Source: Triangularia verruculosa
Taxonomy: Eukaryota; Ascomycota; Sordariomycetes; Sordariales; Podosporaceae
DNA length: 21,288 nucleotides
Reading direction: 5' to 3'
Assembly: GCA_033296885.1 (NCBI GenBank)
Contig: MU864107.1
Span: 1-21,288, forward strand
Both the position numbers and the translations under genes were made by a program. This document shows positions 10,137-18,018 of this stretch, in pieces. The first letter of the stretch is position 1, and each line of letters opens with the position of its first letter. The notes under the pieces are model-generated. The model was not told the origin of the DNA. It did no database searches and worked only from the letters and a program-made list of their open reading frames with translations.

Positions 10137-10640
10137 AGGCGGCAACTTCCCTCTGGAATAGGTTTACGGTAAGAGATTAGGCGTTTTCTATCTTAATAAA
10201 GGGCGTAGACTTAGAATAAGAGGATCAGAGGGATCAATTAAATCCTATATTAATACTAACTACGGTTAATAATCTAAGTAATATTAACGTAACTATAATA
10301 ATTATAATAATACTTTAAAGTAAATAAAGAACTCCTAGGGCACCTAAAGATCCTAGAGTACTTAAAACTAAGAAAATACTATTAATAATACCTTCAGAAA
10401 TAATACCTTTAGTTACGCTAGCTCCTATACTAAACTAAAGTATAAGTAATAATATTAAACTAATTCTAAAGAAAAAGACTTATAATAAATATATTATTAA
10501 ACCTACCATTAAAGCTAAAGTAATTAATAATTAATATAATAATAAAAGTTTAAATTTTATATATAAGAATAACTTTAATTTTAACAGCAGTAAGGTTTTA
10601 AGTGCAATATTTACGTACGATAATAGCGCTCAAAAGAAAT
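10137..10640 (+). other. AT-rich, heavily RIP-eroded 3' part of the MULE
   Basis: The sequence changes abruptly from lightly mutated coding sequence to an AT-rich tract full of TAA/TAG, and returns to normal composition before the right TIR. In the transposase frame many stops fit former glutamine codons, so it may be the C-terminal coding part plus 3' UTR. No other gene is seen. Confidence 0.6.
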
Positions 10641-10720
10641 ATAGGGTAAATGGAAACATGAAAAATTACTATACAAAACAGGTCTTAGCGTCAAAGGTAC
10701 ATTAATGTGGGTCCAAGGAG

Positions 10721-10759
10721 GTCCACGGCAGGTCGAGGGGGGTCCCAAACAAAATCTCC
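10721..10759 (-). repeat. MULE right terminal inverted repeat
   Basis: Its reverse complement matches 7202-7240 at 35 of 39 positions. It is followed directly by the target copy TTATCTAA at 10760-10767. Confidence 0.9.
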
Positions 10760-10841
10760 TTATCTAATTCAAGATTTAGTACTCTTCCCAAGTGTTCATC
10801 TCAACCTAATCACGCCTTACTAGCCTCTTTGGCAGGAAATA

Positions 10842-11000
10842 ATGAAAGCGATGGAGTCCATGCGACAAGAAGACGATATGGATTGGGAGGAGGAAAACGG
10901 CAGTGAGTGCATAGATCAACGGATAATATTTCCAACTGGCAATAGAACTATTCATCTATCTAGTCAGTCTTTTTCTCAACATTTCTCGCTTTCACCCTAG
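10842..11000 (+). CDS. Small acidic ORF or first exon, unrecognised
   Basis: The ATG at 10842 has adenine at -3 and opens a 52-codon frame starting MKAMESMRQEDDMDWEEENG, strongly acidic, ending at the TAG at 10998-11000. A GTGAGT donor at 10903 and a pyrimidine-rich ...CACCCTAG acceptor at 11000 could instead remove a 98-bp intron, or an acceptor at 10963 a 61-bp one; neither continuation gives a recognisable protein. The leader (10768-10841) looks like a fungal 5' UTR and would join the TATA box at 7066 if the MULE were absent. It may be the start of a gene disrupted by the MULE, or chance. Confidence 0.3.
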   Translation: MKAMESMRQEDDMDWEEENGSECIDQRIIFPTGNRTIHLSSQSFSQHFSLSP

Positions 11001-11803
11001 CTCTATCTCACTTCTCTGACTGGTATTCCCAAATGATCTCTTTCTCTATTTCGACTGGTATGCTATAATTGTCTCGAGTCGAAATGACTGATGGGCCCCG
11101 CGCCTATTGGCTAGGAAAAAAACGCTCGGGCCACTAGCGAGCTGAAATGATTGAAGAATCCCGCGGACAATCATTCCGACACAAAACGACATCCAAACCA
11201 GGAAAAAGTCGTGTCGATTACGATGGTATACAGAGGAGGCACCTATCTAAGGAGGCCGACTTCTGGGCGAGCTCGGCGGAAAGCGTCGCTCGATGGAATC
11301 GATGGTTCGGAGGCTAAATTACAGCGGCTACAATTGCTGAAAATGCCTGCGAAAGGGAAGAAACGAACGCAATTGATCGGTATCAATGGTCACAAGCAAA
11401 AGTACCACCGAGGAGATACTCAACTCAAGGTTACAGCTGCCATTTGGTAAAGAGAAAAGAGAGCAAGGGTCGCTACGTGATGGAATTGCGTGTAGGTATT
11501 GTTTAAGAAGGTGATGAATTGGATGAAGAGAAGGTTGCCAAGCCCTTGGCGCATCCAAGCAACACCCACATGGCTGGCTGCGGGGCTTGTCAACCTCACA
11601 CCTTCTTATCTAATCTCCCGCTATCTAATCGATGTCCGTTCCGGTATCAAACATGCGCCAGCCGGTGCGGGGTAGCGGGGTCAACAGTAGGGAATTAGCG
11701 GAGTAATCAGCCAATCAGGGAAAAGCTCCCGGAAGCTCTCAGGAAGCTGGTAAGAGCTCCAAGCTCCCAGAAGCTCGTGTCCAGGCTCTGCGTCTGACAC
11801 GCG
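11001..11803. other. Region without a recognised gene; short repeats at 11724-11776
   Basis: Composition is normal. The plus frame from an ATG at 11147 has few stops (TAA, TAA, TAG, TGA) up to the LINE relic, but I recognise no domain. At 11724-11776 units like AGCTCCCGGAAGCTC are repeated imperfectly (11724-11738 and 11762-11776, with further GGAAGCT units between). The 5' end of the truncated LINE probably lies in the last 30 bases. Confidence 0.4.
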
Positions 11804-12545
11804 GTGGGTCTTATACATGCGCTAAGATTATTGCGGAAAGCCCGGTACCGCAGGATCGTCCTCGCCACGAGCAATAAAGCGGCCGTATTGACACTGAAGA
11901 AGCTACGCCAGCAGTTAGGACAGCAATATATCTACGAAGCGTACGACGCTATAAGAGCTGTCCGGGACGCTGGAAATACAATCTCGGTTATCTAAATCCT
12001 AAAGAGCGCCTAAAATAAAATCCTAAATATAGCTAAGGGAAAAATAAAGAAAGCAACTTAATAAAGCACTATATAATAAGCTTAGGAACTTAAAATACAA
12101 TTAATAACCTTCCGTATTATATAAATTAAACTACTTCCTAAAACTTTACCGGATAAAGTAGATAAATATTTTAAAAGAATCGATATAATATTATTAGGAA
12201 AATATATCTGGTAATTATACGATTACTTATTATAAAAGGAAGTAAATATATTTACTTAGTTTAAAATAAGTATAGTAAAATTTAATATTTACTTTTATTA
12301 AATCGGGGTAATTTCGTTAGTTTAATATATATATAGATAAGTAAAGGAGATAATAAAATATTTCCTTTTTTAGTATAAGAAATAAACGGTATATTAAATA
12401 AAAATATTTTAATATATAATTACTTATAAGGGTAATATTTCCTTTTATTTAAAAGGGAAATTGCTGTCGGATAAGGAAGATTAAGTTCCGAATGTCGAGG
12501 TCGTTCGGGTAACGATTCGGTTCATAATAATTACGGGCCGACTCG
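11804..12545 (+). pseudogene. LINE ORF2 C-terminal relic (RNase H and tail)
   Basis: In one unshifted frame the sequence starts LIHALRLLRKARYRR, continues through ATSNKAAVLTLK, RQQLGQQYIYEAYDAIRA and RDAGNTISVI, and then enters RIP-eroded sequence. There the expected residues can still be followed, with stops at glutamine and tryptophan positions: a KILNIAKGK-like stretch, a GKYI..LYDYL-like stretch and a TGRLD at about 12530-12545. RNase H removes RNA from the RNA-DNA hybrid during target-primed reverse transcription. The protein cannot be made from this copy. The family call comes from remembered Tad-like ORF2 sequences, not from a search. Confidence 0.82.
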
Positions 12546-12888
12546 ATACGAATTAACCGTAAACCGATTAAAATACCTAACCGGCTAACTATTATTTTCT
12601 ACCGATCTTATATTTATTACTTCGTATTATAAATAATAAGTACTGCTTTAATTACCGAAAATAAAATGTTAAATATTTAAAAAATTAACTTTAAATTAAC
12701 TTAGTTATTAATAATCTTACTAATTTATAAGAATCTGTAAAAAAATAGTAAAATAAAGTGTATAAGCTAGAATGGACTTTGCATGGGCTTTAAGGAGATC
12801 AGGGCATATCTTAGGGAATGTATGCTTTAATCGGTAATAGGTGCCCTTTCGGCTTAGCCGCCGGGCGTTAATAAATTATTATTATACT
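11804..12888 (+). mobile_element. 5'-truncated Tad-like LINE (non-LTR retrotransposon)
   Basis: Only the last part of a Tad1-clade LINE remains: the RNase H domain, the C-terminal zinc-finger-like region, and a 3' UTR ending in a GCCGCCGGGCGTTAATAAA segment with (ATT)n at about 12855-12888, the usual end of this fungal family. No reverse transcriptase is left upstream, as expected of 5' truncation during insertion. 12000-12780 is strongly RIP-eroded while 11804-11995 and the last 45 bp are not. I could not identify the target duplication, so the ends are approximate. Confidence 0.8.
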
Positions 12889-12890
12889 AT

Positions 12891-13124
12891 ATGGCGGCAG
12901 CGCTTCGGTTTGTTGTGGGGGAAGTGGGCAACCATGAAGCTATCCATCCTTACTTCCACACTGCACCAGATCGTCCGGACAGCGGAGCAAGAATGTATTG
13001 GTTGTTCAGGTTCCGTGTGGGGTATATCCACGATGATGCATCGGAGCCGATTACCAGATTGGTGGCCGATGCAGCCAATTGTTGGTCGAACGAGATCCGG
13101 GGGAAGACGCGAGCAACGTCTTAG
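12891..13124 (+). CDS. Unrecognised ORF (77 aa) just after the LINE
   Basis: The ATG at 12891 opens a 77-codon frame beginning MAAALRFVVGEVGNHEAIHP, ending in a TAG at 13122. Past that stop and a second TAG the same frame stays plausible to about 13250 (LSMDAGLVEIEKLCIPATVL). The next frame is also open for 148 codons, so the coding frame is uncertain. It might be host sequence on the far side of the LINE insertion. I do not recognise it. Confidence 0.25.
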   Translation: MAAALRFVVGEVGNHEAIHPYFHTAPDRPDSGARMYWLFRFRVGYIHDDASEPITRLVADAANCWSNEIRGKTRATS

Positions 13125-13785
13125 TTGTGAGGGCAAGGATGGGACAGAGTGGTACGGAGTTGTTTGTCAATGGACGCAGGATTGGTGGAGATTGAAAAGC
13201 TTTGCATACCCGCCACTGTGCTGGGGACAGCAAGTCTTTTGGTGCATCATTAGAGGTTGTGAGCATATTAAAATACAATGTATTTAATATATCTCATTCC
13301 ATAGGAATTCCTTTACATTAGCCCACAATACTACAGAGGATTCTTCCTTTTTCCTTCGTATTTGACGATCCGTGACAAGTCATGCACGATAGAAGAAACC
13401 TAGAAGTGTCTATGCCGTTGCTAATTCTCTCTCCACTTGTTCTCGCCGGATTCTTATCGTTAACAGATGATACCAGGTACTAAACATGACTGCGGAAGAG
13501 CCATGTGCTGAAATTGAATTGTTGGTGGTAGTAAATTTAAGTAACGCCGCCCGGCGAGCTGTAATATGTGAGTCAGCAGGAGTTGCCTAATTCCTTGCTG
13601 TGGCTAGGTAATATTATATGTGACCCGACGCAGAGGCTAATTAGGCTAATTCGACTTGTAGGTCTCCGAGTGCAACCACATGTTTCACAATACTCCATAG
13701 ATTGAGTACATGTGCACCATCGCTTACAGAAGATCCAATCAGGAGGAGTGTGTATGAGGTTGGGTTAAACGGATGGTCTTCTCTC
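13125..13785. other. Region without a recognised gene
   Basis: Apart from possible continuation of the preceding ORF to about 13250, I see no gene. It is probably the upstream sequence of the secreted-protein gene that follows. Confidence 0.4.
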
Positions 13786-13790
13786 TATAA
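13786..13790 (+). promoter_or_regulatory. Candidate TATA box of the secreted-protein gene
   Basis: CTCTCTATAAGATC at 13781-13794 lies 226-230 bp before the ATG at 14016. Pyrimidine-rich runs and a CAAAACCAAACAACC leader just before the ATG fit a fungal core promoter and 5' UTR. Inferred from sequence only. Confidence 0.45.
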
Positions 13791-14015
13791 GATCGCCAGG
13801 CTTTTGGTCTCTTTAGGTCCCCTTGGTCGGGAAGAAATGCTCCGGCCAGGTTGAAATAGACGAGTGCTGGTCTTCATAATTGCGTCCCGCTCCTTCTACT
13901 CTTTTGTCTGTTTCCGACAAACTTCCCATCACAAGTAGACCCTCCCATCTGACAGGACCTTGGCAAGCACTTCAACTTCATTCAAAACCAAACAACCCTC
14001 CCATACAACGGCATC

Positions 14016-14407
14016 ATGTACCTCTCTCATTTCTTCCTCCTTTCCGCCCTAACCGGCTTCACCATCGCCACCCCCATAACCTTTGACACTTCTACCCAAT
14101 CAGCGACCAAGCGAGAGATCACCAGGCGCGATTGCCCCTACCAAGAAGAGCCAAGCCCTCTCTGTGGCCTATTTCCTGGTCTCCCGTTCAGCTGCCCCAG
14201 CAAGAACCGGTGCGAAGTGTGTCATGGGTCCAATCCTAACTGCCAGCTGTGCCACGAGGGCGGGAACCCCAAAGATGCCGGCGAAACCTTTGCGGCCTGT
14301 GTTGCCTGGTAAGTTTCATGCCACCGTCCTGACGGGAAAGATGTGCTCGGAGATAACTGACTGTGTCAAAAAGCGAGGTTAGTTGCAAGGCATGGAGGTG
14401 CTGTTAG
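14016..14407 (+). CDS. Small secreted cysteine-rich protein (105 aa), effector-like
   Basis: Two exons, 14016-14308 and 14383-14407, encode 105 residues. Residues 1-20 (MYLSHFFLLSALTGFTIATP) form a signal peptide; KR at 32-33 and RR at 37-38 are likely Kex2-type processing sites. The mature part has 12 cysteines (40, 50, 60, 66, 69, 76, 79, 95, 98, 99, 104, 105), including CEVC and CQLC pairs. The second exon supplies the last four, ending CCKAWRCC. The ATG has adenine at -3. No stops or frameshifts are seen, unlike every neighbour, so it may be functional. It is likely secreted and disulfide-bonded, acting outside the cell. I recognise no named family; an effector or antimicrobial role is inferred from size, cysteines, secretion and location among transposons. 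Confidence 0.75.
14309..14382 (+). other. Intron of the secreted-protein gene
   Basis: Donor GTAAGT at 14309-14314, branch CTGAC at 14357-14361 (22 bases before the end), acceptor GGTTAG ending at 14382; 74 bp, typical of ascomycetes. If retained, the donor itself supplies a TAA stop (TGG TAA), giving a 98-residue protein with eight cysteines instead of twelve. Confidence 0.75.
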
Positions 14408-14639
14408 GTGCGGTGAACTCGGCGGGAATTTAGGCCTGTGAAGCGGCCGGTTCATATTCGGGGCCAAAGACAGATTCATGAAGCATAGAGAAGGCGCGTC
14501 TTCGCGCCTCGAGCATGATTAGCGGATCGAAAGACGTACCCTTAATCTTAGCTTCCACCTTTTATGATGATGAGGTTCTGGACAGATTGGAACGGAAAAC
14601 TCCGAATCCATTCCAGGCTCTGCTTGCTGCTTCTACAGC
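14408..14639. other. Spacer; unrecognised ORF begins at 14515
   Basis: It holds the 3' UTR side of the secreted-protein gene and the start of an ATG frame at 14515 (MISGSKDVPLILASTFYDDE) that runs into the helicase relic. This part resembles nothing I know. No polyadenylation signal could be fixed. Confidence 0.35.
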
Positions 14640-14939
14640 GGCCCTCCACTACTCGTATGCTCCTGCCATCACTGTTCCCAATCTGATTCATACATCTCCG
14701 CGCCAGAGTTCGCATCCGGCCTATCCTACGTGGCAATTTCCAGGGTCAAGACCCTAGATGGCCTGATATTTGAGTCGCCGTTTGATCGGAGCAGGATATA
14801 CCGCGAAGTGCCGGTACAGAGCATGCAACTGAAGATAGCGGATTACGAGGCAAGGAAGCTGCAGCTGTTGGATACACAGGAAGAGGAGGTTGACTCAAGC
14901 GATATAAGCGGGTATATAACTGATAGCTTTGCTGTATAG
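14640..14939 (+). pseudogene. PIF1-type DNA helicase, C-terminal fragment
   Basis: PIF1 helicases unwind DNA 5' to 3'; fungal genomes carry many copies, some inside Helitrons. From about 14640, LHYSYAPAITV resembles the approach to the conserved HKSQG motif. A frame change then leads to HCSQ (14670-14681) and APEFASGLSYVAISRVKTLD, the family's C-terminal signature, followed by LIFESPFDRSRIY and an acidic tail ending at TAG 14937-14939. A few residues between the HxSQ motif and the EFASGLSYVA part are missing, and Walker A/B motifs are absent, so it cannot be active. It may be a decayed Helitron end or a dispersed helicase copy; no Helitron terminus was identified. Confidence 0.75.
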
Positions 14940-15284
14940 ATAGAAGGTTTAGTTGTGTAGGTTCAGCTATAGTTGTAAGAAAAGATCTCCAGAATATTGG
15001 AGTTGTTGGCCTCCGGACAGGATATTGTCGCTCTGCTTGCTCTCCACGTTACCCAAATAAACTAATTGCCGTGCCCAAAATTGCCAGGAGCGAGAGTGAG
15101 GAAGGAAGCGTCCCGTAGCGTAGCGAAGGGCCACTGTTACGATTCCCGTACTCGTCCTCTGAGAGGGATCCTCTGAAGGTAAGCTGTGAGTAGCTAGAAT
15201 CGGTGCAGCCGAAAGGTGCACGACAATGAGGGCAATGTAGGTGATGAGAACAATGTGTAAGCTGAAGGCAGCTCAATTGACTAA
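14940..15284. other. Spacer without a recognised gene
   Basis: Minus-strand ORFs of 75-84 codons overlap here but show no motif and are probably chance. Nothing else is seen. Confidence 0.4.
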
Positions 15285-15753
15285 CTATTGTGTTGCTTGC
15301 TGAGGAAGCTTCAGTGATTCCCGTAGGCCTAATGAGTGTGAATTATATACAGCTTCCTCCATGATGTACCTTGTACCAGGAACGCGAGGAACGCTCTTCG
15401 TTCTATACGTTCCTCGCTGGATCGTAAAGTCTTGGCAACGTTCCCCCAGGGAACGTTCATCCTCGTAAACTTCTCGTTGCCACTCTCGTAGACTCTTTTT
15501 TTTGGTATGGGCTTTAGCGCGGAAGTCCTCCTTCAAGCGTGCTATTTCAGCCCTAAAAAAGCCCTCTCCGCGTTGCGTTGATCGATCGCTTTTTGCCGAT
15601 ATCTTGCTTTCTGACTTAGAGGTGGCTCCGTGGAGCCGACCATGGAGTGTCGACTGCGCAACGCCCCATTTCTTTGCAGCATCGCGCTGTGACATGCCGC
15701 CATCGACGTCATTTTTTTGCAGACGCAAGCTTCTGCTCGTGAATAACATCCAT
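15285..15753 (-). pseudogene. Pogo-type helix-turn-helix transposase relic
   Basis: On the minus strand an ATG at 15753 in a GCCATGG context starts MDVIHEQKLASA. After a run of seven A (plus-strand T at 15713-15719), one base too many for the frame, it continues NDVDGGMSQRDAAKKWGV and AQSTLHGRLHGAT, a psq/pogo helix-turn-helix that binds transposon ends. What follows (SKSESKISAKS..., AEIARLKEDFRAK) is basic and helical and ends at 15285 without any DDE motif. The central catalytic part is therefore missing, perhaps by internal deletion joining the N-terminus to a C-terminal piece. It could also be a DNA-binding-only derivative. No TIRs were found. The family call rests on the helix-turn-helix alone. 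Confidence 0.65.
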
Positions 15754-16864
15754 GGCAAATTTGGCGTGAATTGGAGCAAAACAGAAGGGTTGGTGGGGGT
15801 TGGCGGACTGAAAGCAACTAGAGCGAGGAGGAGGGGAACAACACGGGCTCAATTTCAAGACAGTGACGGGGAGCGCTAGAACGGAACAAAGGGCTTAATG
15901 AAGCTAAATTGAGGAGAATAACAGTGTAAAGAGAATCAGTAATGAATACCATGTTGTCTGCTTGTGGCAGTGATGGCTGGTTGTCAACCTCTTAAAGTAG
16001 ACTTCGAGGGGGCCAAAATAAGCAGGACACTGAATGGCGCCGCAAACATACGAAAAGGTCCTTTGGTCCAGCATCAAGCTAGAATCACGTTTTACTACAC
16101 TTGGAGAGGTACTCTTAATGCGGTACCCGTGACATCTTCAAACTGCTTTGTTTGGATGATTCATCTCCTAGGCTAAGCACACCATATCAGCTGTCTTGCC
16201 TCGGCTCAGTTGACCCGGGTTTCGCTGTTGCTGACGTCCGGGATGGTAGTTCCCCTCTTACTCAGCATCCTATCGGTCGTGGTCGGGGAATCGAATTCCT
16301 GTAAGCGAGGGTTACCACGTGCTAGGGGCTTGTCAATAGGCAATCTTCCGAGTATTCACTCGACTGATCTCTTTTCCTGCGAGGTGGCCATATCCTTACA
16401 CTACCATTCAAGTGCCTGTCGGCCAGGTCTCATGACTTGTCCTTCTGAGCGCTCAGCAGCAGAATACAATACAATGAGCCGGCAGGAGAGTCTCGAGAGG
16501 GCGAAGAATGCGAGTTTGAACCTAGGGAGCTGCCTTTTTATGGACCATACACCTCAGTAACCGTCCAGTAGCAACCAAGATTTCGCGGCCTTGCGCTCTC
16601 CTTTCCAATACCGAGCGCCCAGAACCTTCTCTCCCCCTTATACTTCCAGGTCAGCTCGGCTTCCCTCAACCCTTCTCCCGGCTTACGGTTTCCTATGCGA
16701 TATTTGTTTGCTAAAGAGAGCTCGGCCAATTTTGAGCTTCCTCCTCTCCACGCCCACCCTGACGAGAGCTCAAAGGTATTGGGCTCTCCCTTCTGCTATC
16801 AACCACCAGAGCGTCTCCTCGTTCAAGATCGCCCCCAGTCGTGTTGCGACAGTGTCGTTGTCAG
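15754..16864. other. Region without a recognised gene
   Basis: The plus frame at 16210-16560 has a hydrophobic start suggestive of a signal peptide but begins with TTG, not ATG. Other ORFs on both strands show no motif. Nothing supportable is seen. Confidence 0.4.
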
Positions 16865-17055
16865 GACTCCGTAGCCTATCGCAACACTCCCCGGGCCGCC
16901 TCCTCTACATGCCAAAAGGAGGTCACTCAGATGCCACTGGACAACAACGCAAACGTTAATGCACATGACCGTGTCTATGGCAACGGTCTTCAGGTCACTC
17001 CATCTAGGGGCCACACGGAGGTTGCCTAGATGCCGGCGGAGATGAGCGGATGGAT
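16865..17055 (+). pseudogene. Ankyrin-repeat fragment
   Basis: Ankyrin repeats are 33-residue helix-turn-helix units used for protein binding, in fungi often at the C-terminus of NACHT/NLR-type proteins. In one plus-strand frame two decayed repeats can be read: AYRNTPRAASSTCQKEVTQM then LDNNANVNAHDRVYGNGLQV and TPSRGHTEVA, matching the usual pattern (DNGADVNA..YGNALQAAS.GGHE.VVQMLL). A TAG at 17027 stands where CAG (Gln) is expected, and several core Leu/Ala are replaced by Pro or Gly. No start, splice sites or catalytic domain are present. It is a short relic of a longer gene; that this was an NLR is inference. Confidence 0.7.
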
Positions 17056-17318
17056 TGGCGTCACAAGGCACATGATGTGACTGTTGGATTCCCAGGGCTT
17101 GGAAATGGATTGGCATTGGCCAGACCCTGCTTGCGCAGGATCTCATTTGTGTATATATTCACGCTCTCTACCCCTCTAGTGTTTGGTCAATAAGGTATTG
17201 CAACTGCACCAAGGCTTCCCACAACTTTACCACCCAGCCTCTGCAGTGCGACCACGTCGCGCCATCTTGCGCTGAGATTATTGCCATATATATTCTCTTA
17301 CCGCTTTCTCTATAAACC
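17056..17318. other. Spacer without a recognised gene
   Basis: Possible further ankyrin sequence decays after 17055. TATATATTCTC near 17285 and TATAAACC at 17311 precede the small ORF that follows. Nothing else is seen. Confidence 0.3.
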
Positions 17319-17477
17319 ATGGCAACTTACAGGAGACATTTTCAAACCATCGAGGTGCTCAACTTGTTGATGCTCCTCCGGGCGGCAGAATTCATACTTG
17401 GCAATGATGCTTGGGGCAGTGGTGCGGGGGCTATGGGGAATACAATTGAAGTCCACACACTCGAAAATTGCCCTTGA
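17319..17477 (+). CDS. Small ORF (52 aa), doubtful
   Basis: The ATG at 17319 is in a strong context (AACCATGG) just after TATA-like motifs, opening MATYRRHFQTIEVLNLLMLL and ending at TGA 17475-17477. There is no known motif, no clear intron and no homologue I recognise. It could be a first exon or chance. Confidence 0.2.
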   Translation: MATYRRHFQTIEVLNLLMLLRAAEFILGNDAWGSGAGAMGNTIEVHTLENCP

Positions 17478-17782
17478 CAAGCTGCGAGTAGCAAAGGAGA
17501 AAGTGGTAGGTCAAAACAAACTCGGCTTTATCAAATTCTGATACTCCACATAGTCCTGTCCATTAATCGTGATAATCATTCACTGGCTGACCAGTCTCCC
17601 TTGGAATAGCGCGCTCTGCTTACGCTGATACTTGAAAAACTCGGGGTGTGGGAATAGAATAGCCATTTTGGCTCACTGGTTGGCCCGATGCAAGCTTTTG
17701 AAGTAGCTTGAAGTGCTGAGTGGGGCCCGTGCACAGGTGCCGGGTAAGTGCTCGGTGACGGGTAAGCTCTTCGGGCAAAGAC
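17478..17782. other. Spacer without a recognised gene
   Basis: Composition is normal. A minus-strand ORF of 77 codons (17576-17809) runs into the repeat and has no motif. Nothing supportable is seen. Confidence 0.35.
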
Positions 17783-17880
17783 TTGGCCGAATCCTCCATT
17801 CCTTTGCACCTATAACCACGTAGTATTACAGCTGCCAGTCCACTGTAAATTAGGCCTCACAGGGACCTATTTTAACAGAT
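17783..17880. repeat. Direct repeat, right copy
   Basis: 17783-17877 is identical to 1-95. The Fot1 element starts 40 bp further on, so the two copies are flanked by different sequence on the right. This copy keeps G where the left one has A at the last aligned bases. Confidence 0.9.
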
Positions 17881-17919
17881 AGTATAAGGAATAGATTTCT
17901 TTATTATTCTTTCCTATTA

Positions 17920-17963
17920 ACGTACATTATAAGCGAGTCACGCATATAAGCGAGTCGCGCACT
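17920..17963 (+). repeat. Fot1-like left terminal inverted repeat
   Basis: ACGTACATTATAAGCGAGTC begins the repeat; it matches the reverse complement of 19919-19962 with two transitions (offsets 21 and 39). It includes two copies of ATAAGCGAGTC, a likely transposase-binding subrepeat. Confidence 0.88.
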
Positions 17964-18018
17964 GGCCATTGCGACGCGTTCTCTCTACACTTAACATCAA
18001 TTTTCTCTACAACCCAAC

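Larger units (their letters stand above)
7202..10759 (+). mobile_element. Hop-like Mutator (MULE) DNA transposon, non-autonomous by decay
   Basis: This is a complete MULE of 3558 bp, or about 3.04 kb without the nested 515-bp element and its extra target copy. It is bounded by 39-bp TIRs (35 of 39 matching) and 8-bp target duplications. It encodes one plus-strand transposase, now a pseudogene. The internal segment 10137-10640 is far more AT-rich than the rest, whereas both ends have normal composition. The family call rests on the transposase domains and TIR/TSD structure; the Hop comparison (a Fusarium MULE of similar size) is from general knowledge and not an alignment. It lies between a candidate TATA box and a small ORF, so it may have separated a promoter from its gene. 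Confidence 0.88.

Noticed and set aside
12841..13287. 148-codon plus-strand ORF as a gene
   Set aside because: It starts inside the LINE 3' end and competes with another open frame over the same bases; no motif favours it.
16210..16560. Secreted 116-residue protein
   Set aside because: It begins at TTG with no in-frame ATG near the hydrophobic stretch, and no promoter or splice signals support it.
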